From assembly GCF_014672695.1 (NCBI RefSeq), contig NZ_CP053923.1:540704-553690 (forward strand): a stretch of DNA of 12,987 nt, read 5' to 3'. Under the pieces are notes generated by a model. The model did not search any database. It was not told the origin of the DNA and was given only the letters and a program-made list of their open reading frames with translations. This document shows positions 1 through 6,182 of this stretch, piece by piece. How positions within the stretch are numbered: position 1 is the first letter of the stretch; each line of letters starts with the position of its first letter. The position numbers and the translations under genes were made by a program. This DNA comes from Defluviicoccus vanus. GTDB lineage: Bacteria; Pseudomonadota; Alphaproteobacteria; Rhodospirillales; Defluviicoccaceae.

Positions 1-675
1 CCCTTGCCGGGTGCCACAGCGCTGAAACCAGGCTCGGCAACGCGCCCCTTCTTCGGCGTCAAGCCGGAAGTGGTGGACGCCGACGGCAAGATCCTGGAAG
101 GCGCCTGCACGGGCAATCTTTGCCTCGCCGACGCTTGGCCGGGAATGATGCGGACGGTGTACGGCGACCACGACCGCTTCATCCAGACCTATTTCTCAAC
201 CTATGCCGGCAAGTACTTCACCGGCGATGGCTGCCGCCGCGACGAGGACGGTTACTACTGGATCACCGGCCGCGTTGACGACGTCATCAACGTCTCCGGT
301 CACCGGCTCGGTACCGCCGAGGTGGAGAGCGCGCTGGTTGCCCATCCGAAGGTGGCAGAAGCTGCTGTCGTCGGCTACCCGCACGATATCAAGGGCCAGG
401 GCATCTACGCCTACGTCACTCTCAACATGGGTGAGAAGCAGACGGAAGAGCTGCGCAAGGAGCTTGTCTCCTGGGTTCGCAAGGAAATCGGGCCGATCGC
501 CTCACCGGACGTGATCCAGTGGGCACCCGCACTGCCGAAGACCAGATCCGGTAAGATCATGCGCCGCATTCTGCGCAAGATCGCCGAGAACGACTTCGGG
601 GCGTTGGGCGACACCTCGACTTTGGCTGATCCGACGGTGGTGCAGGACCTGATCGAGCACCGCTCCGGCCTGTAA
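1..675 (+). CDS. acsA: Acetyl-CoA synthetase, C-terminal part (5' end outside window)
   Basis: The enzyme makes acetyl-CoA from acetate, ATP and CoA through an acetyl-AMP intermediate in the cytoplasm. Only about the last 225 residues are present; the reading frame is open from base 1, so the gene begins upstream of the window. Visible family marks are the stretch PLPGATALKPGSATRPFFGV at the left edge, the adenylation-domain motif YFTGDGCRRDEDGYYWITGR with the hinge aspartate, DDVINVSGHRLGTAEVE in the mobile C-terminal domain, and PKTRSGKIMRR near the end. The lysine of RSGK (codon 553-555) is the catalytic residue that protein acetylation silences in characterised Acs enzymes; control here by acetylation is inferred from the family. 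An intrinsic terminator follows 37 bp after the stop, so this is the last gene of its transcript. Propionyl-CoA synthetase is an alternative, but the wording of the motifs favours Acs. Confidence 0.95.
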   Translation, partial: PLPGATALKPGSATRPFFGVKPEVVDADGKILEGACTGNLCLADAWPGMMRTVYGDHDRFIQTYFSTYAGKYFTGDGCRRDEDGYYWITGRVDDVINVSGHRLGTAEVESALVAHPKVAEAAVVGYPHDIKGQGIYAYVTLNMGEKQTEELRKELVSWVRKEIGPIASPDVIQWAPALPKTRSGKIMRRILRKIAENDFGALGDTSTLADPTVVQDLIEHRSGL

Positions 676-711
676 GACCAGCTCAGGTCATTCCAGAGCG
701 ACAGCTACACT

Positions 712-742
712 CGGGCGGGCCAAAAGGCCCGCCCGTTTCGTT
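712..742 (+). terminator. Intrinsic terminator of the acetyl-CoA synthetase gene
   Basis: A perfect 10-bp G+C stem (712-721 pairing with 726-735) closes on an AAAA loop and is followed by TTTCGTT. This is a textbook rho-independent terminator on the plus strand. In the minus direction the bases after the stem have no T run, so it would not stop transcription of the convergent RTX gene as well. Confidence 0.85.
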
Positions 743-758
743 AGCGTCCAGGTGGGTG

Positions 759-1757
759 CTAAAGTAGAAAGTCTGCCGCGGTCCATTGGCTGGGCAGACT
801 GGCGCCGTCGTGAACGAGAATCTCCATTTCGGCACCGCCGGCCCCGACCGTGTTGATCTGAACGAGGGTATCGGTTCCGCTGGCAACGACTCGTACTTGG
901 CCGGCCGCGCTGAACGCCGCCGTGCCAATGAATGACAACACGCCGGCATACACATCAATCAGGTCGATCCGATCGCCGAGGGCGGCACCGACACTGGCGA
1001 ACGCACTGATTTCATCACGGGCAAGGACGCCTGGACCGGATTCGCTGGTCGCATTGTATTCGAAAATGTCGTTTCCACTCCCTCCCGCAAGAGTGTCGGC
1101 CCCGGCGCCACCGATCAGTCGATCCGCGTCGTCGCCAGCGTCAAGACGATCGTTGCCAGCACCGCCCTGCAAATTATCTGCCCCCAGAGCGCCGCTCATG
1201 GTGTCGTTGCCGCCATTGCCAATCAGGGTGTCATTCCCGCCGACGCCATTTATGATGTTTGCCGCATCGTTGCCGGTGATCAGATTGGCAAGATCGTTGC
1301 CGTTGGCGTTGATCGCCGCCGTACCGGTCAGCGTCAGATTCTCGAGGTATTGTCCAAGCTTGTAGTTCACCGAGCTTTGCACCCGATCGAAGCCGTCATC
1401 GGGGCTATACTCGATAATGAGATCGCCGATATTATCGACGTAGTAAAGATCGTTGCCGATGTTACCGATCATCGTGTCGGCGCCAGTGCCGCCGTAAAGC
1501 GTGTCGTTGCCGCTCCCACCATCCATGTAATCGTTGCCAGAGCCACCATTCACCGAGTCGTTATCGCCGCCTACCTGAATGTAGTCATTGCCGGCACCCG
1601 CGTTTATGGTGTCGTTACCACTTGCTGCATCAATGCTATCATCGCCACCACCAGCATTGATCAGATCGCTAAACTGGGTTGGTGAGCCGATCACACCGCT
1701 GCTGACAAAACCGACATAGATTGTATCAGCACCTGAAGTCCCTGTAACTGTCGCCAC
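759..1757 (-). CDS. RTX-type (hemolysin-type) calcium-binding repeat protein with serralysin-like C-terminal domain
   Basis: A protein of about 332 residues built from glycine/aspartate nonapeptides of the GGxGxDxUx type that fold as a calcium-bound beta-roll. Residues 36-107 hold about eight units (for example GSGNDTLYG). Residues 108-171 form a spacer containing LENLTLTGTAAINANGND, residues 172-234 hold about seven more units, and residues 248-332 resemble the C-terminal domain of M10 serralysin-type proteins. The chain ends in ADFLL, an acidic residue followed by hydrophobics as in type I secretion signals, and there is no N-terminal signal peptide, so export by an ABC-type I system is inferred. 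No HExxH protease motif or other enzyme domain is visible, and no ABC transporter gene lies in the window. I chose the GTG at 1757 because AGGGA lies 9 nt upstream and MATVTGTSGADTI is a typical RTX N-terminus. The frame stays open to a GTG at 1850, which has no ribosome site and adds 31 unusual residues. Confidence 0.85.
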   Translation of the reverse strand: MATVTGTSGADTIYVGFVSSGVIGSPTQFSDLINAGGGDDSIDAASGNDTINAGAGNDYIQVGGDNDSVNGGSGNDYMDGGSGNDTLYGGTGADTMIGNIGNDLYYVDNIGDLIIEYSPDDGFDRVQSSVNYKLGQYLENLTLTGTAAINANGNDLANLITGNDAANIINGVGGNDTLIGNGGNDTMSGALGADNLQGGAGNDRLDAGDDADRLIGGAGADTLAGGSGNDIFEYNATSESGPGVLARDEISAFASVGAALGDRIDLIDVYAGVLSFIGTAAFSAAGQVRVVASGTDTLVQINTVGAGGAEMEILVHDGASLPSQWTAADFLL

Positions 1758-1874
1758 GTAGGTATATCCCTGTCCAATAGTCGCTAATTTTGTTCGAGGG
1801 CTGTGGATACTGCTAGAATATGCGTAATGCGTCGCCCGATACCGACTCACTGTCGTTTTACTTATCTATTCATC

Positions 1875-2192
1875 TCACTTGCGGGCACCTGCCGTCGCAC
1901 CACACGACGAATTATGTCGGATCCGCGCGACGCCTGGCCAAGTATATAATCGCTTGGAAAAATAAAGGCCCCACTCGAAATTTGTATTGACATTGAAGCC
2001 ACTGATGGCGGCGGCGAGGCAGTATTGCGGGGTCGAGTGGGGATGAAGGACGATCTGCTGGAACCAGCCCAAGCAGCTGTCGAGATATCGGGAAGCAATG
2101 CCGCGGCGGGCACGGAGGAAATCCTTGAGGCGGAAATCCCGGTTATTGACGGTCTGAATATGTAGTTCGCCACCGCTTCCGCCTTCTGCGCC
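1875..2192 (-). pseudogene. IS1595/ISXO2-type transposase, C-terminal remnant
   Basis: The minus-strand frame beginning just after the glycosyltransferase stop encodes HIQTVNNRDFRLKDFLRARR followed by GIASRYLDSCLGWFQQI and a tail ending PQYCLAAAI. This matches the C-terminal end of the ISXO2-like transposase domain of the IS1595 family, whose known form runs HIQ-VN-x(3)-SRLK, then G-A-KYL-YLGW. Only about 65 residues (2192 down to roughly 2004) look homologous, out of about 300 expected. There is no start codon, the DDE catalytic part is missing, and the frame then runs on to 1875 with unrelated codons. The element has therefore lost its 5' part, and the break sits within a few bases of the neighbouring stop codon at 2197. 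Family assignment is from motif memory and was not checked by alignment. Confidence 0.7.
1969..2042. repeat. Perfect 10-bp inverted repeat inside the IS remnant
   Basis: CCCCACTCGA (1969-1978) and TCGAGTGGGG (2033-2042) are exact reverse complements, separated by 54 bp. The inner arm lies in the coding end of the transposase remnant and the outer arm just past it. It may be part of an element end or a chance match; it does not extend by even one more pair. Confidence 0.5.
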
Positions 2193-2196
2193 TCGC

Positions 2197-3762
2197 TCAG
2201 CGGGGCAGCGGCAGCAGCAGATAACCCTCATTGACGTAGAGCGGCGGCAACGTTCGCGGCATGGAACTGGCGTCGCTGCCTTGCGGCAGAACCAGATACG
2301 CCGCGTCGATGCTGCGGGCGTAGTCGCGCCGCATCGTCGCGTCGGCATGGGCAGGCCAGATGGCCGCCCGCCGGCCGGTGAACAGCGCAATGGTGGTCGG
2401 CTCCGCGGTCAGGATCACCGCATCCTCGGCCGTACGCTGGCGGATCGCCCTGAGCAGCCCCTCCCCTTCGGGCGAAAGCATCCATGGCCGAGGCGAATCG
2501 AGCGCCACGTGACCGGCCACCAGCACACTCCCCAGCATGGCGATGATGCTCCCGGTGATCCCCGCCCCCGCCGGCCGCGAGAGGTGCCGCAGCAGCATTC
2601 GCAACCCAACCGCGGCATACAGAACGAACAAGGGATACAGCGGCAAGGCGTAGCGTGCCGGCTCCTCACGAATTGGGTAAACGACGAGGAACGCCGCATA
2701 AACGGCGGTAAACGCCTCGAAGACAGTCGGCCCGCGGCGCACCGCAGCGGCAAAGCCGATGGCGGCAGGAAACATCGACGCCGCTGCCAGCATCCATGCC
2801 AGCGGTACGATCGCCGCACCCACCGCCGCAACGCCGCGCAGCGCCCATATGCTGAATAATTCAAAGGGAATGGTGCGAAGGTACAGCCAGACGGCGCCCG
2901 GCAGCGCTGCCCAGTCGTAGGCGTGAAAGTAATCGAAATAGGTGCTGTTGCCGTGGGGAAAACTGATCTGGAGTGCGGCGACGACGCCGATGCCGATGGC
3001 GACGACGCCGATGGTGTCGATCAACGGCATCCAGCGCCGCGGACGGTGCCGTGGCATCGCGGTGGTGAGAACGACAGGTATTAACAATAGACCGATCACA
3101 CGGGTCTCGACGGCGAAGCCGATGAGCGCACCCGCCGCCAGAATGCTGAGCAGGCGCCGCACCGGCGATCCGCCAGCCCGCTGCCGGATGGCCTCGCACA
3201 ACCACAGCGCCGTGTAGGCCGCCAGCATGAACGGGTATTCGGAGTAGATGGCGCTGGCGAAACGCCACAGCATCGGGTTCACCCCAACGACCAGCATCAC
3301 CGCCAGCGCCGCCGCGGTTGGCAGATAGCGACGAGCGATGAGGAACAGGACGATGAGAAAGAGAGCGTAGCAGAGAACGATCACCGTCTTCATCGCCAAC
3401 AGATCGAGGCCATACAACCAATAGACGGGCGCCAGCAGCAAAGGCAATCCAGGTGGATAGGCGGCAGGATGGATGGCGTTAAGCGGGTTGAAGATATAGC
3501 CGGTCCGCGCGTAGGGGGCGCCATTGACGATATTGGCCGCATGCATCAGGTAGAGGGCGCTGTCCGGATCCCATTCGAGCAGCGCCGGCCGGCCAAGCAC
3601 GTGGGCCAGCACGACGATCAGGGCAAGACCTGCGGCGGCAACCAGCCCCTGGCGTTCGCTGCAAAGCGGCAAGTGCGGACGATTCGGCCCACCGGTGGCA
3701 GCGGCACTGTCGCCGCCTAGGGCGGCACCACTGTTCGCAGCCTCGCCTTCTAAGCGAAACAC
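2197..3762 (-). CDS. GT39/ArnT-like multi-pass membrane glycosyltransferase
   Basis: A 521-residue polytopic inner-membrane protein of the GT-C fold, the group that transfers sugars from polyprenyl-phosphate donors to lipids or proteins at the outer face of the membrane. Residues 1-39 are polar and cytoplasmic, the first membrane segment is about 40-57, and the following periplasmic loop carries EWDPDSALYLMHAANIVNG (63-81), whose acidic pair is where GT-C enzymes place their catalytic or metal-binding aspartates. HPAAYPPGLPLLLAPVY (98-114) is the next family hallmark. Roughly ten further hydrophobic segments follow, then a soluble C-terminal part of about 100 residues. The GTG start is supported by GAGGGAG a few bases upstream (about 3769-3775). 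Donor and acceptor cannot be read from the sequence; no lipid A or O-antigen genes adjoin it. It stands alone between the IS remnant and the divergent glsB-like gene. Confidence 0.8.
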   Translation of the reverse strand: MFRLEGEAANSGAALGGDSAAATGGPNRPHLPLCSERQGLVAAAGLALIVVLAHVLGRPALLEWDPDSALYLMHAANIVNGAPYARTGYIFNPLNAIHPAAYPPGLPLLLAPVYWLYGLDLLAMKTVIVLCYALFLIVLFLIARRYLPTAAALAVMLVVGVNPMLWRFASAIYSEYPFMLAAYTALWLCEAIRQRAGGSPVRRLLSILAAGALIGFAVETRVIGLLLIPVVLTTAMPRHRPRRWMPLIDTIGVVAIGIGVVAALQISFPHGNSTYFDYFHAYDWAALPGAVWLYLRTIPFELFSIWALRGVAAVGAAIVPLAWMLAAASMFPAAIGFAAAVRRGPTVFEAFTAVYAAFLVVYPIREEPARYALPLYPLFVLYAAVGLRMLLRHLSRPAGAGITGSIIAMLGSVLVAGHVALDSPRPWMLSPEGEGLLRAIRQRTAEDAVILTAEPTTIALFTGRRAAIWPAHADATMRRDYARSIDAAYLVLPQGSDASSMPRTLPPLYVNEGYLLLPLPR

Positions 3763-3880
3763 GTGCGCTCTCCCTCGGGTTCGTACGACCTCTGATACCC
3801 AGGCAGGGTGCGGCGAAGAAACAGACGACCTTTTTTAGCCAGCCCGCACGAAAGCGCAAATCGCAAACTTGTCGTTCAAC

Positions 3881-3906
3881 CGATGCCCGGCGAAGATGGG
3901 GCATCG
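3881..3906. other. 8-bp inverted repeat in the leader of the glsB-like gene
   Basis: CGATGCCC (3881-3888) pairs perfectly with GGGCATCG (3899-3906) around a 10-nt loop. It lies 32 bp before the ATG of the stress-protein gene, between two divergently transcribed genes. It could be an operator or an mRNA hairpin; no T run follows, so it is not an ordinary terminator. Confidence 0.4.
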
Positions 3907-3938
3907 TATCAACGGGCGGGGCCAAGGGAGTGGGAGAG

Positions 3939-4190
3939 ATGGAAGGTTATTCGCTTATCGGCATTCTGATTATCGGGCTGATTGCCGGTTGGCTCGGCGG
4001 CAAAATTATGCGCGGCGGCGGCTTCGGGTTTATCGGCAACATCATCGTCGGCGTCATTGGCGCGATCATCGGCGGCTTCGTCTTCAGCAAGCTCGGCATC
4101 GCCGCAGGCGGCACCCTCGGGACGCTGCTCACCGCAACCATCGGCGCGGTGATCTTGCTGTTCGTCGTCGGCCTGATCAAGAAGGCCTGA
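3939..4190 (+). CDS. GlsB/YeaQ/YmgE family stress-response membrane protein
   Basis: A small integral membrane protein of 83 residues, of the family once named transglycosylase-associated proteins. It shows three hydrophobic, glycine-rich segments: residues about 4-18 (SLIGILIIGLIAGWL), 30-50 (GFIGNIIVGVIGAIIGGFVF) and 58-80, ending in the basic tail IKKA. Members are induced by general stress in several bacteria, but no biochemical activity is established. I chose the ATG at 3939 because AAGGGAG (3924-3930) sits 8 nt upstream; the frame also opens at a GTG at 3930 that overlaps this ribosome site. It is transcribed away from the glycosyltransferase, with a 176-bp shared upstream region. I looked there for a GGAAC/CGTT general-stress sigma promoter and did not find a convincing one. 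Confidence 0.9.
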   Translation: MEGYSLIGILIIGLIAGWLGGKIMRGGGFGFIGNIIVGVIGAIIGGFVFSKLGIAAGGTLGTLLTATIGAVILLFVVGLIKKA

Positions 4191-4248
4191 TCCACAGGGC
4201 TTCGGCCAAGCGCCATGGCCGCGCTTCGTCGCGACGGGGCCGCTGACG

Positions 4249-4280
4249 GCGGTGGTTGCGGATCTGTTCGCAACCACCGC
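4249..4280 (+). terminator. Strong 12-bp hairpin downstream of the glsB-like gene; possible terminator
   Basis: GCGGTGGTTGCG (4249-4260) and CGCAACCACCGC (4269-4280) pair perfectly around an 8-nt loop, 58 bp after the stop codon. There is no T run on either side, so a standard intrinsic terminator is not supported. It may act as a mRNA 3'-end stabiliser or as a terminator that does not need a U tract. The remaining bases from 4191 to the next start at 4480 show no gene. Confidence 0.4.
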
Positions 4281-4420
4281 GGTGCGCCGGCTGGTGGTTC
4301 AGGCGGCGCCGACGCGATAGCGGCACGGCGCGCGCCGATCGCCATCCGACGGCGTGTCTTGCCACTGCCGTCGTTGCATCGCTGCATGGCAATTTTCCAT
4401 TCCTGCATTGTCATCGGCTC

Positions 4421-4448
4421 TTGCCCGTGTCGCCAGAGCGGGTATAGG
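4421..4448 (+). promoter_or_regulatory. Candidate sigma-70-type promoter for the first hydrolase
   Basis: TTGCCC (4421-4426) and TATAGG (4443-4448) are separated by 16 bp and lie about 30 bp before the GTG start at 4480. TATAGG is also mirrored by CCTATA at 4456-4461, making a 6-bp inverted repeat that could be an operator. Both boxes are imperfect, so this is only a candidate. Confidence 0.25.
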
Positions 4449-4479
4449 CGCGGTACCTATAGTCTGAGCGAGGCCTCCC

Positions 4480-5268
4480 GTGGCGAACATGAACGGTGTT
4501 GATTTCCTCTGTGTCGCCGACGCCCGCCTGGAGTATCGCCTGCTCCCGGCGCGGGTAGCCGGCGGCCCGACCCTCGTCCTCCTACACGAAGGGCTCGGCT
4601 GCATCGATTTGTGGCGGGATTTTCCCCAACGGCTGGCCGACGCCACCGGGCTTGGTGTCTTCCTGTGGAGCCGCGCCGGCTTCGGCCGCTCGTCACCGAT
4701 CACCCTGCCGCGACCGCTCGACTACCTGCAACGGGAGGCATACGCAGTGATGCCGCAGGTACTGGCAGCAGCCAACCTTGGCCCTGTCATCCTGGTCGGC
4801 CACAGTGATGGCGGAACGATTGGCCTGTTGTACGCTGGCGGACCTGCGCGTGCGCAGGTGACGGCAGTCATCACCATGGCGGCGCACGTCTTCGTCGAAG
4901 ACGTGACCATCGCAGGCATCGTCGTCACCAAACGACAATTCGAGGCGGGTAACCTAGCAGCCAAGCTGCGCCGCTGGCATGGCGACAACCTCGATGGCGC
5001 CTTCTACGGCTGGTGCGATACGTGGCTCGATCCCGCTTTTCGGCAATGGAGCATTGAAGCGGACCTGGCGGCCGTGCGCGCGCCAGCGCTGGTGATTCAG
5101 GGTGCCGATGACGAATACGGGACGCCGGCGCAGGTGGACGCGATTGTCGCCGGCGTTGCAGGACCCGCCCAGCCGCTGCTGATGCCTGGGCTGGGCCACG
5201 CGCCGCACGCTGAAAATCCCGACGCCGTCATCGCCGCAATAGAGCATTTCCTCACGACCACTATTTGA
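4480..5268 (+). CDS. Alpha/beta hydrolase
   Basis: A 262-residue soluble hydrolase of the alpha/beta fold. The oxyanion-hole strand is LVLLHEGLG (32-40). The nucleophile elbow is VGHSDGG with Ser109, the acid is in QGADDEYG (Asp210 or Asp211), and the catalytic histidine is His240 in GLGHAPHAENP. All three members of the triad are therefore present in the normal order and spacing. The closest general type is the enol-lactonase/haloperoxidase group of small esterases, but the substrate cannot be read from sequence. The GTG at 4480 has GAGG at 4470-4473 with a 6-nt spacer, better placed than the internal ATG at 4489. The next hydrolase begins 84 bp downstream on the same strand and could be co-transcribed. 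The two proteins are not recent duplicates, since their motifs differ. Confidence 0.85.
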   Translation: MANMNGVDFLCVADARLEYRLLPARVAGGPTLVLLHEGLGCIDLWRDFPQRLADATGLGVFLWSRAGFGRSSPITLPRPLDYLQREAYAVMPQVLAAANLGPVILVGHSDGGTIGLLYAGGPARAQVTAVITMAAHVFVEDVTIAGIVVTKRQFEAGNLAAKLRRWHGDNLDGAFYGWCDTWLDPAFRQWSIEADLAAVRAPALVIQGADDEYGTPAQVDAIVAGVAGPAQPLLMPGLGHAPHAENPDAVIAAIEHFLTTTI

Positions 5269-5352
5269 GTAAAGAAGCAAGTCAACGAGAATGCCGGCAA
5301 CGGCGCAACCTTGCAGTGAGTTAGCAGCAAGCCGGGGAGGACTTCCACGCCG

Positions 5353-6075
5353 ATGTCATCGAATACGCGTACGTATGTGCTTGTCCACGGCGCTTTTCAC
5401 GGTGGCTGGTGCTGGCGTCGTGTCGCCGACCGGCTCTGCGCCGAGGGTCACCGGGTTTTCACCCCCACCTGCACCGGCACCGGCGAGCGTCTCCACCTGT
5501 TGACCGCGCAAGGTGGATTGGAGACGGTGGTTGCCGACATCGTTAACGTGCTGATCTTCGAGGAGCTTGAGAAGGTCATCCTCGTCGGCCATAGCTTCGG
5601 CGGCGTTATCATCACGGCCGCTGCCGATTGCGAGGCGGAGCGAATCAGCCATCTGGTCTACCTTGATGGTGTCGTGCTGGAAGATGGCGAGTGTGCCCTC
5701 GATCATATTCCGGCTGGCTTGGCAGCGCAGCGGCGACTCGACGCGCGGCGAACCTCGCAGGGGCTAACGATTCCGCCGCCGTCGCCGGAGGTGTTTGGCG
5801 TCACCGACGAGGCAGACGCAGCCTGGCTGCGCCGGCGACTAACGCCACAACCGCTCGCGACCTACACCGATGCGCTCAATCTTTCGGCACCCTTCGGCAA
5901 TGGCTTGCAGCGGACCTACATCGCCTGCATCAAGCCCCGCTACACGCCGCTCGCCACCAGCCATGAGCGTGCACGCAGCCAGCCGGGGTGGAATTGGCAG
6001 GAATTGCCGACAGGCCACGACGCGATGATCACCGCTCCCGACGCGGTTGCCGCGCTGCTGCTCGACCTCGCCTAA
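5353..6075 (+). CDS. Alpha/beta hydrolase of the methylesterase/hydroxynitrile-lyase-like group
   Basis: A 240-residue cytoplasmic hydrolase. The N-terminal strand reads YVLVHGAFHGGWCWRRV (8-24), the nucleophile elbow is VGHSFGG with Ser81, and the histidine is His222 in PTGHDAMITAPD. This wording is typical of the plant-methylesterase/hydroxynitrile-lyase branch that bacteria also carry, often annotated as small-ester or pyrethroid-like hydrolases. The acid residue is less clear: the usual late position (around residues 188-200, YIACIKPRYTPLAT) contains no aspartate, while Asp105 in VYLDGVV follows the sixth strand and may serve instead. GGGGAGG (5334-5340) is the ribosome site, with a longish 12-nt spacer to the ATG. 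It lies 84 bp after the other hydrolase. No pathway genes next to it suggest a substrate. Confidence 0.85.
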   Translation: MSSNTRTYVLVHGAFHGGWCWRRVADRLCAEGHRVFTPTCTGTGERLHLLTAQGGLETVVADIVNVLIFEELEKVILVGHSFGGVIITAAADCEAERISHLVYLDGVVLEDGECALDHIPAGLAAQRRLDARRTSQGLTIPPPSPEVFGVTDEADAAWLRRRLTPQPLATYTDALNLSAPFGNGLQRTYIACIKPRYTPLATSHERARSQPGWNWQELPTGHDAMITAPDAVAALLLDLA

Positions 6076-6082
6076 CACCGTT

Positions 6083-6118
6083 GATCACAAGAATTAGATC
6101 ACAATACGAAATAATTCT
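6083..6118. promoter_or_regulatory. Direct repeat plus inverted repeat in the leader of the heme-sensor gene
   Basis: GATCACAA occurs twice (6083-6090 and 6097-6104), one copy every 14 bp, and AGAATTA (6090-6096) is mirrored by TAATTCT (6112-6118). The block is A+T-rich within G+C-rich surroundings and lies about 65-100 bp before the ATG at 6183. This looks like a binding site for a transcription factor. On the opposite strand each direct-repeat copy reads TTGTGATC, resembling a CRP/FNR half site, but the copies are not arranged as the usual palindrome. Confidence 0.4.
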
Positions 6119-6182
6119 GTCACATCTGTCGCCTCGCATGGGGCAGAATGCAGCCGAATCCAAGCTGATCAGGAGCGCTGCG

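Noticed and set aside
922..1685. Plus-strand open frames inside the RTX gene
   Set aside because: They are antisense images of the repeat codons with low-complexity translations and no recognisable domain.
3763..3938. A general stress (EcfG-type) promoter before the glsB-like gene
   Set aside because: A CGTT occurs at 3873-3876, but no GGAAC is found 16-17 bp upstream.
4285..4302. GGTGGTTCAGGC occurring both here and near 9465
   Set aside because: A 12-bp match between two non-coding stretches, with no extension and no associated repeat structure; likely chance.
6081..6104. An FNR or CRP box upstream of the heme sensor
   Set aside because: The half sites are in direct, not inverted, orientation and do not match TTGAT-N4-ATCAA or TGTGA-N6-TCACA.
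5988..6182. An N-terminal extension of the heme-sensor protein
   Set aside because: It overlaps the preceding hydrolase gene and is rich in Arg like a shadow frame. The ATG at 6183 has a strong ribosome site followed directly by a membrane segment.
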